Positions 44,729 to 56,128 of a DNA stretch of 64,000 nt are shown in pieces. The position numbers and the translations under genes were made by a program. How positions within the stretch are numbered: position 1 is the stretch's first letter; every line of letters starts with the position of its first letter. The notes below the pieces were generated by a model. That model worked only from the letters and a program-made list of their open reading frames with translations, searched no databases and had not been told where the DNA came from. The stretch spans positions 2,959,501 to 3,023,500 of the forward strand of contig JBBBDQ010001028.1 of NCBI GenBank assembly GCA_037127315.1, given 5' to 3'. Origin of the DNA: Ascarosepion bandense. Taxonomy: Eukaryota > Mollusca > Cephalopoda > Sepiida > Sepiidae.

Positions 44729-45165
44729 ATATTTACATACGTTCTCACTCTGACAGTGAGAACTATTATCCATAAATACACCATAACTTAAAGCTATATT
44801 TTATCATATGGGATAACGATATATAAACTTTTATATATCAAGAATAATTTTAAAGGAAATATTTATCACAAAGTGGTAAAAATTTTCATGTGATGCATTT
44901 CGTCGTTAAGGACTTCATCGGACTAAGTTTTCTATTTATGTTGAAGCGACTACGCATGCGCACGAAGAAAAGACTGTGTGAAGTTTATATTTCAGTACGA
45001 ACTTTTTGTTATATATATATGTGTGTGGGGGTGTATGTGTGTGGGTGTGTGTGGGTGGGTGAGACTTTATTACAGGTAATAGAGTAAGTTTCAAGTTTTA
45101 ACTTATTGTTTTGTATTAAGTCTTATTTCAGATGGTCTTTCCTGACAAATCGAACGAATAAAAAC
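44729..45165. other. AT-rich DNA, nothing recognised
   Basis: Short TG/TA patch at about 45011-45060. No gene seen. Confidence 0.5.
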
Positions 45166-45169
45166 ATAT

Positions 45170-45610
45170 TTTTCTACACACTATCACAGCTGAAATTGAA
45201 AAGATTTTATCTAAACGCAACATAAAATTTATCAAAAGTACACTAAAACAGCAATAAGAACTTATTATAAAACAAAACAGAAAGCTACAACTTAGAGGAA
45301 TGCCCTGTATTACCTGTAATAATTACCGCAAGGAATACACAGGAGAAATTTCAAGGAACTTTAATAAGAATATGAAAAACAAACAGATCTTTTGCAAAAC
45401 ACATTAAATGCATTAGTTACTCACCGTAACGAGAATGAGCACAACTTTTATATAAAAAATTGTTACTCCAATTAAAAGAATATCAATTCACTGAGATGAA
45501 AATGTTTAGAAAATAATTTAATCGCAAAATCAACCCCAGTAAAATTTGCGTCTGGGTTCTTACGTTTCACCATCCTTGGCAAATATTCTGTTATCACAAT
45601 GTGGGATGTT
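45170..45610 (+). pseudogene. GIY-YIG endonuclease fragment of a Penelope-like element
   Basis: The plus strand reads KILSKRNIKFIKSTLKQQ (about 45200-45250), RGMPCITCNNYRKEYTGEIS (about 45296-45355, the YTG of the YIG core) and RNFNKNMKN. After a frameshift it continues DLLQNTLNALVTHRNENEHN (about 45387-45450), then SGSY-SPSLANILLSQC near 45555-45605. The Cys-x2-Cys, 'KEYIGETSRNLNKR' style core and downstream H-NE-H pattern are typical of GIY-YIG domains at the C-terminus of PLE-type ORFs. No RT precedes it. It is a different lineage from PLE-1. Confidence 0.6.
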
Positions 45611-46959
45611 TAATAACGAAAGTAATAGAAACACAAACAAAAAGAATAAAATGAAACCCCTTCGATTTAATACGCAAAACACATGCACACAAAAAATAAT
45701 CTTTAAATTAAAAATTAAAGCTCGTTCGTGCGCATGCATTATTGCATCAATGTAAACATAAACTTAGTCCGATTAGGTCCGAAAGAACAATACATGTCAC
45801 ACAAGAACATTTTCCACTTTGTCATGAACTTTCCCTCTTATATTATATATAAACATGTGTGTGAGAGTGAGACTACTAAACCAAAAACAGTCCACAGTCA
45901 TTTCGAATAACATAAACTATATTCGGAATAAATACCTACCGCTCGGGATAAAATGAAAATCCTCGTGCTTTGTTTACTATCAAAACTTCACTTTAATCTT
46001 GAAGTGTCTTATTTTATTTCCTCTTGTATTTTTCTTGCAGATCTTTACAACTTTCCAATCAGTAATAAATGAAGACATCCCTCATGTTACCAAAAGAAAT
46101 GTTAATTCAATGAAGTGAGGTTTGACTAGACTGGTCAGATGACAATGTCAAGAGGCTAATTGGTTAAAGAAATATTCAACTGACAAAGCGAAAAAAGCAT
46201 TCTACATGAAGTGTGATTCTCTTTCTGGCAGTCATTTTCCAATTGGGTATCTTGTCTCGAAAAAGAAAGAAAATGAAAAGAAAATTCAAGCCTCTTACAG
46301 AAAGCGTAGGTTAGATAAAAATGATAAAATGAAAGTTACTGTGAATGTAATTCCAGTGTCAAATGAATTGACTTGAACTTTGATCTGCAACAACCCAAAC
46401 CAAGCAGAGGTGATTTGAATCACGTGGGCATGGTATTCTGACAGTGATAGACTGCCTTTTTTTTAGATTTGATATAAGACTGAGAAACACGCGAAAATAG
46501 GGATGCAGTAGAGAGGTTGCACTGCTGATTGAGCATTTCTCTGTAAGATTACATTGTGCATCGGCATTTTCACGACATAGAGAGGGTAGTATCTGGCCAA
46601 TCTGTTAACATCCGTTTATGTTTTTTCCCTCACTCTTGCTTCCTTCATGCAAAGGAACCTGCAACACCTCAAAATAAAACGAAAAAAGAAAAGAGAACTA
46701 AATAAAATCGTCTGCCGTTGGAATAGTATTGTGTTCTTACTGAGGAACTGCAGAGATACTCTCAAAATTCAAAGACAACAAGCAACGCAACAACTGCATT
46801 CTGTGCTATTTGTCTCAGTACCGGATCTCTTCAATGTATTTCTCTGAATGAGAATTACATAAGGTGTGTTACTTCTGCATTCGTTTAACATAAGTGATAC
46901 TGCAACTACAAAAGCACTTGGTCTTAATCGATGGTTTAAAGTTCGTTAGGGATTTCAGA
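45611..46959. other. AT-rich DNA, nothing recognised
   Basis: A broken protein-like stretch near 46110-46320 (WSDDNVKRLIG, SRKRKKMKRK) could not be assigned. Nothing else is supportable. Confidence 0.4.
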
Positions 46960-47065
46960 AGAATTGACATTTTTATTTTTATTTTCATCTTTTTATGTGG
47001 TGTCGTGTTGTCTAGAAATGCACATTTTGAAGTAAACCAAAAACTCGACGTGTCGGTCTCTTTCA
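46960..47065 (+). repeat. diverged single relative of the 169-bp satellite
   Basis: TTTTTATTTTTATTTTCATC followed by TTTTTATGTGGTGTCGTGTTG and GAAATGCACATTTT parallels TTTTATTTTTCTCTTCATCC, TTTTATGTAGTGTTGTGTTC and GAAAATACATATTT of the satellite unit. About three quarters of the positions match by eye. It lies ~650 bp before the array. Confidence 0.55.
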
Positions 47066-47619
47066 ATTCTCTCTATTTCTTGACGTTGTACAAAATTCCT
47101 CGGAAGCCAATCGATTTACATTTTATGGTCATTCAAGTCTGTCCATGTTCAATCTAGAAGGACATGATTTAGATTCTCAGTCTAGTCAAAACTTACCACC
47201 GATGTGTAAATTGAATACTATTTCCACAGTCACCACCTAAACAGCTTCTTATATGAATCCGTGATCTACAAGAATTGAAATTTGACAGACACTAGATGGG
47301 GAAAATCAGGTTAACAAAATTCATTCTGCAGTTCAAATGGGAACGTTAAAAAGAGAAGGGGGTCGATATTGCAATTTAAATTTTGTCGTCCGATGAATCT
47401 AAACATGAAATATAGCCGATCTCATTCAGCTTCTTTTTTTTAGTTTTAGTGATAGAAGTAAAATTAAAACTACATGATACTTCGGACAACAAAATTTATG
47501 TTCAAACCGGTGTATATTTCAACATGTTGATGTAATTTGTAGTCGGTGTTAATTAGCTTTTTTTCATATAGGATTGATTCCATCAATAAAACATTTTGTT
47601 TGAATATATTTTCTGAACA
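47066..47619. other. AT-rich DNA, nothing recognised
   Basis: Nothing beyond the neighbouring satellite relatives. Confidence 0.5.
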
Positions 47620-48523
47620 AAATAGGTCACAATACATTTCCCGTTCTGACATTTATTTACTAACAATATGTTGACGGTGAGTAAGAGTTTTATTTTTCTC
47701 TTCATCCTTTTATGTAGTGTTGTGTTCCCTGAAAATACATATTTTTAATATTTTTAAGTATATACTATTCAAGAAAACCAACTAGACGAAATAGTTCACA
47801 TTACATTTCCCGTTCTGACATTTATTTACTAACAATATGTTGAAGGTGAGTAAGAGTTTTATTTTTCTCTTCATCCTTTTATGTAGTGTTGTGTTCCCTG
47901 AAAATACATATTTTTAATATTTTTAAGTATATACTATTCAAGAAAATCAACTAGACGAAATAGTTCACAATACATTTCCCGTTTTGACATTTATTTACTA
48001 ACAATATGTTGACGGTGAGTAAGAGTTTTATTTTTCTCTTCATCCTTTTATGTAGTGTTGTGTTCCCTGAAAATACATATTTTTAATATTTTTAAGTATA
48101 TACTATTCAAGAAAATCAACTAGACGAAATAGTTCACAATACATTTCCCGTTTTGACATTTATTTACTAACAATATGTTGACGGTGAGTAAGAGTTTTAT
48201 TTTTCTCTTCATCCTTTTATGTAGTGTTGTGTTCCCTGAAAATGCATATTTTTAATATTTTTAAGTATATACTATTCAAGAAAATCAACTAGACGAAATA
48301 GTTCACAATACATTTCCCGTTTTGACATTTATTTACTAACAATATGTTGACGGTGAGTAAGAGTTTTATTTTTCTCTTCATCCTTTTATGTAGTGTTGTG
48401 TTCCCTGAAAATGCATATTTTTAATATTTTTAAGTATATACTATTCAAGAAAATCAACTAGACGAAATAGTTCACAATACATTTCCCGTTTTGACATTTA
48501 TTTACTAACTATATATGGATGGC
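47620..48523 (+). repeat. 169-bp satellite, five tandem units
   Basis: The landmark GACATTTATTTACTAAC recurs at 47648, 47817, 47986, 48155, 48324 and 48493, exactly 169 bp apart each time. Within each unit the order is GTTGACGGTGAGTAAGAG, TTTTATTTTTCTCTTCATCC, TATGTAGTGTTGTGTTCCC, AAGTATATACTATTCAAGAA, CTAGACGAAATAGTTCAC. Units differ at only a few positions (for example CCGTTCTGAC in the first two against CCGTTTTGAC later, and AATACATA against AATGCATA in the last two). The unchanged period and near identity imply recent amplification or conversion. Confidence 0.97.
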
Positions 48524-48584
48524 GAGTAAGACTTCATATTATCTATTAGATAATAGTTATTTCCCAGCGGTATCCGTGGGCACT

Positions 48585-48720
48585 TCGAGGTGATGTAATG
48601 ATTAGCAAGCTTGCCTTGCTAGAATCATTACAATTAAATAGTGAGTTCGATTCTCGCTGGGTGTCTCTTACTTTTGGCCTTGTGCCACCTCTAAGTTAAG
48701 TTTAGAAAATTGGCTTCCTA
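48585..48720 (+). repeat. tRNA-derived SINE-like repeat
   Basis: CGAGGTGATGTAATGATTAG resembles an A-box/D-arm and GTGAGTTCGATTCTCGCTGG a T-arm with B-box. About 40 bp with an ATCATTACAATT stem-loop lie between them. There is no proper anticodon stem, so it is tRNA-derived rather than a tRNA gene. It begins soon after the satellite array. Confidence 0.5.
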
Positions 48721-51031
48721 AAGGTGTCTGATAACGTCACTGCGCAACTTGGTTTGCATAATGTAGCTCGGGAATGAAACAAGCATTGTCCGTCACTATA
48801 GAGATTTTAAATATTCACAAAGTCCCAATTTATTTTATCTTTTACCTTTTTATCCATATCCTAAAAAAAGACGTCAATATTTACGTTATTTTGCAATTAA
48901 ATTAGGTATTTTCATTATGAATATTTAGGATCTAATCTATATTAATAATTCACAGTAAAAAACAAGATTTTTAAACCACTAAAGTAAAATATATCATAAA
49001 CATGAAACAAATAAAATGTCATTAACTAGTAGGCTGATATTTTGTCATTACTAATGAGATATTCCGTTGTATGATAAGTGTCATTTGTTTACCGATATTG
49101 AGTAACCACGGAATATATCATTGCTTAAAAGGAGGGATCACGCCCCATAGCTGATTTATATATAAGTTCACATTCTTTTTTTTATATTTACTGCATTGTT
49201 GCTGAGAGAAAGCAAAAGAAAAGCGAAGACAATGTCACTTGCATGTCGGCCATTTTATCTTTATGGGTGAAATTATTAACGCACGTAATATGTTCAGGAT
49301 CCATAAGAGGATGTTTTTAGTTTAAAAGCTGAAAAACGGCAAAACATTTTGAAATTTTGTCCTGAATAATTACAAATTTTCCACGAATATACAATGTACG
49401 AAATAAGATAAAAATCAAGATTTTAAATACCGATTTTTAAAGAAAAATTGGCGCAACACAATCTACCTACCCACATTTAACACGTGTAATATTAAGCTCG
49501 GCTTAAACCTTAAACAGCGGACATCTTCAATTGATTTTTCATTGAATATCAGCAGATAGAAATCTGACCATTTTTCCATTCATGGTTCAAGTGTAAATCA
49601 CTAACTGATAATATTATAATGAAGAACAAGCAGTGCTATGTTTTCCTGCATACGTTTGAAGTAAAAAGAGACAAGAAACGATGATAGTAAAAAGAATGCA
49701 CAACTCCATTTAACATGGAATGCTTCAAGGAATTTTCTACTGGTAAGAAATATTACATTTAAGAATTTAATTTTTGTTTTCTTTCTTTTCTTTTATAATG
49801 TTTTATATATATTTTCAGCAAAAATAAACAAAGGTTTTAAAATGTAACCCTAAATCAATTTATGTGTTCATTTCAACAAAGTAACATTTTAATTTCATCA
49901 ATTTTTTCGAATTTTAAATAATCATCCACGTATGAATATGCAAATATTTATTTTAATCGGTTTACCCCTAACAAGGCAATAAACCCACAAATATACAATG
50001 GTTTACTGAATAAAAGAATATGAGAAAAGACATTATGAAGATAGAACAATTAAAAAAAACAGAAGCTAACACAAGATAGCGATTGAAATTAATTTTTCAA
50101 AGAATTAAATGTAAAGTTAGAAATGCTAGAGAAGAAATTTATTACAGAACTTACAGTCAAATCTAGCCATTTCAACTGTACAATCATGAGACCTTGTCAC
50201 CAGTTTAATACTGAGTTTAATTTTTTAAAGTCTAGGCACCATAGAAGAATTCTCATGAATACAATTACTATGAAAAGAAACAAGGAAGTTAAGTTTTGGC
50301 GGTTGGAAAATGACTGAAGCTGAGATATCAGGTTTTCTCGCAAACTCCTGCTCTGTAAAACTCGACTCCCAAGTGGATACTTCCCCGATCACTACAACTA
50401 AACCTGTTGAAGTCTAGAGTTAACCATAATCCCCCTCCCTTCTATCTAAACTACCCCTTAACGTAACCCTATACTTTGAGTGTTTCCAAGCCTTATAAAG
50501 GGTTAAACTTACTGTAAAAAAATAAAATAAAATAAATCGCGGGACTGTATTCATAATAATTTGTTTCGAGGTAGTTTTTATGTGGATAACGGATAAATCT
50601 TGGATAAGTCTTGGACTTTGAACAGATGTTTCTTCCCTGGCGAAGAGATAAAACGTTATAACATTAAACTCGATATTTTTATGCCTTCGTTCACCAAGAA
50701 TATTTTAGCACCAAGATAGACAGAGGTTTACAAAATCTAATTCGAAGATCAAATGAGTTCAAATAACTACATATTAACTAAAACAGCGTATATCTTTGTA
50801 TGAATTACGATTCCACGACAGTCCTGGTAAGCAATGATTAGAAAGCTAACTTAACAGATTCCTGATATTCGATTCTCTATGTGAACTTCTCATTTATATT
50901 CTTGGTCATACTAACGCACTTTGATAAATATCAACTGCTTTCTTGATGTTTAAAATAATTGTTTTCGAGAATTTTGTATTCCAATCTGCGTAAAAGACAA
51001 AATATCAAACATTCATTTTAGAGGCAGAGAT

Positions 51032-51032
<1 letters not shown>
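48721..51032. other. AT-rich DNA, nothing recognised
   Basis: Only an A-rich tract near 50515-50535 and a pyrimidine-rich patch (about 50405-50470). The frame 50123-50317 has no family features. Confidence 0.5.
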
Positions 51033-51073
<41 letters not shown>

Positions 51074-51080
51074 AGAGAAA
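51033..51080. repeat. (GA)n microsatellite
   Basis: GA/GAAA repeats of about 48 bp. Confidence 0.95.
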
Positions 51081-53324
51081 AATGACTAGAGGAAGGTTAT
51101 TTTTATTTCATTTTCTAAGGCCATATGTTTACTTAGGGGACACAATTTATAATCCTGGTCTCAAACGCAGGTCATTCACACATTTTTCAACGAGGAAATC
51201 TACCAAACGTGACTTGTATTCAGAAATTAGATATCAGATTATTATTATGAATAGAACAATTTAACTGAACTCTTCCTCATGTTCAACGGTTAGGCAATTT
51301 TTATTTGTATCTGTTTGAACTTTGTTGAGAATTTAATTAGCCATTTTTATTTAATTTAGGCAACTCGAGTTTCACAAGAATATTTTTAACAACGTATATA
51401 TTATTTAAGAAAATCAACTTCTATTCAACATTGCATGTGCTTGATCAAAGTTATCGATTGAAAGAAACTTTTTCGTTCCCATTTTTATTTCACCTTCATG
51501 TCATCTGAGCAAGTCTCGATTTCCAAAATGTAAAGTATTTTCACGTGGGATACGTAAATTCTTGAATTTGGTAACTTAACTTAAATTACTTAAATTTTAT
51601 AAATTCTAAATAATCCAAATATAAGAAACAAACGTACACACTATCATGAATCGATTTACAATGATGATTTCATAATGAATCATACTATATTTTTTAATAT
51701 AAAAACTGATAAAAATTAAAATAACAAAATGAATAGACCTACAAATTTCTGGTTCCTCAGATGATTGCTAGAAAATAGCCACGTTCTTTTCTTGCAGCCT
51801 ACTATATCCGGATGTTTGTCCAAGTCGACAGTGCAAGTCAGAATGCAGGAACAACTGCAATATATTTGCGTCTTCTAGACGCTTTTACAACATCTATCTA
51901 TATAAAGAAATCATTAAAACAGGTTTCTTGTTTTAACTGTTTTGAACTTACATGCGTTCTTGGTTTTCGTTTAATCTTTTGGCTGAAAGGTTATTTTTGT
52001 TTTTTGTAATCTCAGTTTAGCATTGAATATTTTCGGTGCCTTTCCTAAAACGCATTGTAAAATGATTTGTTCTGTGTATCGCCGGAAATACAACGCAGCC
52101 AACAAAATCAGAAAACTGCATTGGGAGATACGTATACACTATGTATAATGGCGCCAAAGATCGAACGAGAAAAAAGACAAAGAATGCACCCAAAGTTTTG
52201 TCTGCGAGCAAAATAGTTCGACAGTTCATTCAGAAATTAGAGTACGACGTATATAGGACTTAAAACACTAGCGTTAATATCAATTCTACTTTATTGTCAG
52301 GACGGAGATAGACTGTAAAGTTTGTCATCATAAAATGTCGTAACTTATTAAATTCTTTTCTATTCCTTTTCTTTCCGAGATGATGCTTTTGTTTTTATAT
52401 GGGGAATATAAAAACTTCTCTCTGGTGTCCTGAAAGACAAGAAAACCTCCCTTATCCTTTTTATTGCTCTTATCAAATCGCTATCTCTTTTGTTCTTGTT
52501 TTGTTTTTTGTCAACAAAGGAATTAAGATAAAATCGTGATGTTCTTTTTATGTTTGCCAGTAAACTAAAAGAAGTTTCTTTTATGTTGAGATGTCGCACC
52601 TGATCATCCAGAATAAAACTGATTTGGTCAGTTTAGATGGCGATTGCTTGATTATATTAGAACGGATAGACATTTGAAAAATAAACAATAATTCTGGTGG
52701 CGATAGATCTGTAGAGATTTTTTCTTGTATCAATATACAGTGGTTATTTCCAGCATCAGAGAGACAGTCAATTTTTTCATTACACTACGTTTAAAGAATT
52801 TACTTAAGGCTTTCATATGTATGAATTCCTAATTACTTTTTATTATTCACATTTCTCCCTCCCTTTTTTATTTACGCCTCTTCATTCTTTGTTTTCCTAT
52901 CTTCTTTCTTTCCGTTTTTTATTTTTCTATTATGTTTTTAACATTTTTTTTGTTTTTTCTTTTCCTTTTTTTAATCCCCTTCTTTCTTTATTGCTGTCAC
53001 TTCTTCGTTTTTCCACGCATTTTTTATTCATTCCATATGGACTGGTAAGGATTATAGATAAAATCCTTTTAAAGCATGGAAACTAATAGGATCTCCTCAT
53101 TCTACTGAGCACTTATGAGGGAGGCCGAAGAGTGCATCGTAGAAGCATAAGGATAACTGAAAATGTGCTCTAACAACACGTTGAATACTTAAATAAAGCA
53201 AAAGGGATCAAGTTATTTCTATCAATGTGATTTCGTATAATTAACACTCTGACACCTTATTCCCGCGGAATATGGCAGAATATCAATTTTCACAGTTATG
53301 AAAACTATGTTAACAATGTTTATG
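51081..53324. other. AT-rich DNA, nothing recognised
   Basis: Includes a T-rich tract (about 52850-53035) that gives a Phe/Ser/Leu frame without meaning. Confidence 0.5.
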
Positions 53325-53410
53325 GCGAGAGTGCAGTTAGCGTAATATTTATCGGCGTCGAAACTGAAATCGGCAGTTTGCGTTCACGTTTCCGCTTTCT
53401 TTGTTCTAAC
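53325..53410 (+). repeat. possible tRNA-like repeat (shared with 16.2 kb)
   Basis: AGTTAGCGTAATATTTATCG followed by GTCGAAACTGAAAT matches 16268-16300 closely. Confidence 0.4.
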
Positions 53411-53671
53411 CACTTTCGCACAAATAATCTTTGGAAAGATAGGAATCAATCTTTTCTCTAAGTCAACAGTTAAAAAGCCGATTAGACAGGACTTTCTAAT
53501 CTTGGGTAGCATCAAAGAAAACTGAATTCAAAATTCAAGAGAATGCGGCGAGAAAGCACTGTACTATCATAGGATTAATGAGAGATATTAAGGACAAAAA
53601 CATTATCTAGATCCTGAATACAGAAAACACACACACTATATATGTATACATATATATATAAATAAATGGAT

Positions 53672-53915
53672 TTGTTTGAACATTATTTTTTTATCGACAC
53701 TCGTATCTAAGTAGATATTCTGTTTTTTAATTAAATACTATTATATATTTATATCTATTGGACTGATTATTTACGATAAATTATTATTACGAAAATTTGT
53801 GTCATTCGACAGGATTCGAACCTGCGACCCATATTCACATAGGGGAAGCTAGTATGTAATCTGGCACGTCCTAGACCTCTCAACCACGAATGACCATTAG
53901 TCTAAACGAGGTTTT
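53672..53915 (-). repeat. SINE family C, tRNA-Leu/Ser-like head plus body
   Basis: On the minus strand the head occupies 53894-53801. GTCATTC at one end pairs perfectly with GAATGAC at the other, like a 7-bp acceptor stem. It contains GGTTGAGAGGTCTAGGAC (D-arm/A-box), a long variable-arm hairpin (CCCCTAT...ATATGGG) and GCAGGTTCGAATCCTGT (T-arm/B-box). This is the layout of a class II tRNA (Leu or Ser), but the anticodon stem-loop is imperfect. The body (53800-53672) recurs at 54062-54178. Confidence 0.7.
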
Positions 53916-54061
53916 AATCAAGCCTATATAATACAGTTTTCGATTTATCGCAGTAACCATGTCTGCTCTGAAATGTATCGCAATGTCAACAAATGTAACT
54001 CTGTTACGGAAATTAACGAAGATTAACGAAACTTGGCTATAAACAACCGACGATTTGAAAT

Positions 54062-54208
54062 GACTTGTTTAAACATTATTTTTTTTATCGATACTCGTAT
54101 TTAAGTAGATATTCTGGTTTTTAATTAAACAGTATTATATATTTATATCTACTGGCCTGATTATTTACGAAAACGTGTGTCATACGGCAGGATTCAAACA
54201 TGCGACCT
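54062..54208 (-). repeat. SINE family C, copy cut off by (CA)n
   Basis: Same body as 53672-53800 (AACATTATTTTTTTTATCGA, AAGTAGATATTCTG, TATTATATATTTATATCTA, GATTATTTACGA). It continues only into the T-arm of the head (CAGGATTCAAACATGCGACC) before the CA microsatellite. Confidence 0.75.
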
Positions 54209-54209
54209 T

Positions 54210-54211
<2 letters not shown>

Positions 54212-54280
<69 letters not shown>

Positions 54281-54290
54281 TTATATATAT
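54212..54290. repeat. (CA)n-(TA)n microsatellite
   Basis: About 66 bp of CA repeats, then a short TA run. Confidence 0.97.
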
Positions 54291-54435
54291 ATAAAGAAAA
54301 ACCAAGAAGTATAAACAGTCAGCTGATGATACCCTCTGTCCGCCCTACATTTCTGCCTGTGACACTTTGGAGTCGTGATTCTAAAGGTAGCATCAATATG
54401 CTAAGTAACATACATTTTTAGTTATATTCATGATT

Positions 54436-54439
<4 letters not shown>

Positions 54440-54527
<88 letters not shown>
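54440..54527. repeat. (TA)n-(TG)n microsatellite
   Basis: About 50 bp of TA, then about 36 bp of TG repeats. Confidence 0.97.
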
Positions 54528-54529
<2 letters not shown>

Positions 54530-55079
54530 ACTCATTATTTTCTAGTTGCAATTAAGCAAATATTTTCCGGAATTAATTTTATTTTATCTATAAGAAGCCT
54601 TTAATTAAACCAATTCTTCCATTATCTTTTGATCTGAATTAAGAAAGAGATTTAGCAGAATTATTTTCGATCCTGATAAAATGTTGTTTTTATGAAATGT
54701 GTTACTTTACTCGGTTTTTTACCACCATATTCTCTTAGAATATTATAAACAAAGAAAACTATTTGTATCTAATACGTCGATACTCCGAACGAAAGTTTAA
54801 AAGTACACTATTGACTACACTAAAAAAAAGTTCAGTCGTCCTCAGATATCATTGATACCCCTTATTCTTTTTGAGTGCAAAGATCCATATATCCACAACC
54901 AAAACGTTCCTTTTTTCCACTTATTTATTTTAATAGTAATGGAGTCCTATACGTTCACATCTGTTCCAATTCAGACAGTCAATGATAATGAATTCCTGTT
55001 TTAATTTCTTTATAAAATGAAAATGACAATCTTTCGCCTCATAAAATATTATGTCTATATTTCTGAGATGAGGTATTGT
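54528..55079. other. AT-rich DNA, nothing recognised
   Basis: No signature seen. Confidence 0.5.
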
Positions 55080-55445
55080 CATTATTTACCTTATTTACAC
55101 TGTTCATGCTCTTTGTTGCCATACTTACAACGTTTCGGCCGTTGTACGCTCCGACCTTCTTCAAGTGATTAGGTGATTACAATTCTGAATTAGACGCTTT
55201 TATCCACGTAGCCCAGTGGATAAAAGCGTTGGCTGAATCCAGTGACTTGACCTAAAGACTTGTGAGTTCAATACATGGTGACAGCAGTGGTGAACAAAAA
55301 CACTTAGAGAACATTCTATCCCAGTGAACAAAACAAATTGTGCTGCTCAAAATTCTAATCAACTGGAGAAGGTCGGAGGGTCCCAAGGGTCGTGAATATG
55401 GCAACAAGGAAGAGGACAAGAGTCCAAACTATGTAAATAATAAGA
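55080..55445. repeat. SINE family B, head-to-head inverted pair
   Basis: The left half (55080-55217) has the family core in minus orientation: ACAACGTTTCGGCCGTTGTA, CTTCTTCAAGTGATTAGGTG. The right half (55218-55445) is a plus-strand copy with head GTGGATAAAAGCGTTGGCTG, B-box-like TTGTGAGTTCAATACATGG, GCAGTGGTGAACAAAAACAC and the core remnant GTCGTGAATATGGCAACAAG. They meet at a perfect short palindrome, ACGCTTTTATCCAC against GTGGATAAAAGCGT with 8 nt between. Confidence 0.7.
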
Positions 55446-55640
55446 TTGTTTGTCACTTATTAGTGTTAATAATAAAACTAGATCTAATATATTCAGCAAC
55501 GTGGTTTTACGAAGGGTATTCATGAACTACCATGTTGATTATGAGATATCGAAGTTAAAAGTAGTTCAATGAAAGCAAGTGATTTATGTATACGTGTGAT
55601 TACGTTGTTTTAAATTTAAATACGTATAAAATATTTATTT
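55446..55640. other. AT-rich DNA, nothing recognised
   Basis: No signature seen. Confidence 0.5.
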
Positions 55641-55800
55641 TTCAATAAAATATTCTGTTTATTTTCTAGGAATATCGTTTATTTGATTTAAACAAGTTTC
55701 TAATGCAAGATCAATTCCTTCATGATACATTAGATGATATCACAGCTGAGATTATCCGCGGCTTTTCAATAATTTCACGTGCTGTTAAAACCGAAAAGAC
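55641..55800 (+). repeat. dispersed ~160-bp repeat, copy 1
   Basis: Matches 58223-58399 in the same orientation: TTCAATA-AATATTCTGTTT, GGAATATCGTTTATTTGATT, ACAAGTTTCTAATGCAAG, CATTAGATGATATCACAGCTGA and CTTTTCAATAATTTCACGTG CTGTTA. The ends of the match are fairly sharp. No tRNA boxes or ORF, and the class is unknown. Confidence 0.7.
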
Positions 55801-56073
55801 TTAAATTTTTACACAGCCGCTTTTTAAAATGAACAGGATTATTGAACTTATTTCATAGATGGAATGAGAGCAGAATTCATACCTCCAAAAAGATTAATCA
55901 CATTACCACGGCTTCGAAATAAATTTAAAAAAAGATACTAAAAATGAAAATACTCACCTACTTTAATTAAAAGGCTTGGATTCAAATGTCTATTAATACT
56001 TTTAAACCATCTTATAGCATTATTACCAATTATGTTGATACCTGTTTTTTGCCTAAATTTCTGGAATGAAAAA
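55801..56073. other. AT-rich DNA, nothing recognised
   Basis: No signature seen. Confidence 0.5.
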
Positions 56074-56128
56074 AAAAATGAAGAGATTAGTCCCAATGAA
56101 AATCATTAGGACTAATCTCTTCATTTTT
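56074..56128. repeat. perfect 20-bp-arm hairpin
   Basis: AAAAATGAAGAGATTAGTCC (56074-56093) is the exact reverse complement of 56109-56128. The 15-nt middle adds five more pairs (AATGA/TCATT) after one mismatch, leaving a tiny AAA loop. The moderately GC-rich DNA just after it (56135-56215, TTGGCGGTTGC, AAGTGGCTGTCTAGCCGGAT) may belong to the same unidentified element. Confidence 0.85.

Noticed and set aside
47620..48523. CRISPR-like or gene-family array
   Set aside because: The whole 169-bp unit is repeated with no variable spacers and no conserved frame; it is a satellite.
53801..53894. Functional tRNA-Leu or tRNA-Ser gene
   Set aside because: The acceptor and T-arm are good but the anticodon stem-loop is malformed, and the body downstream is shared with a second copy, so it is a SINE head.
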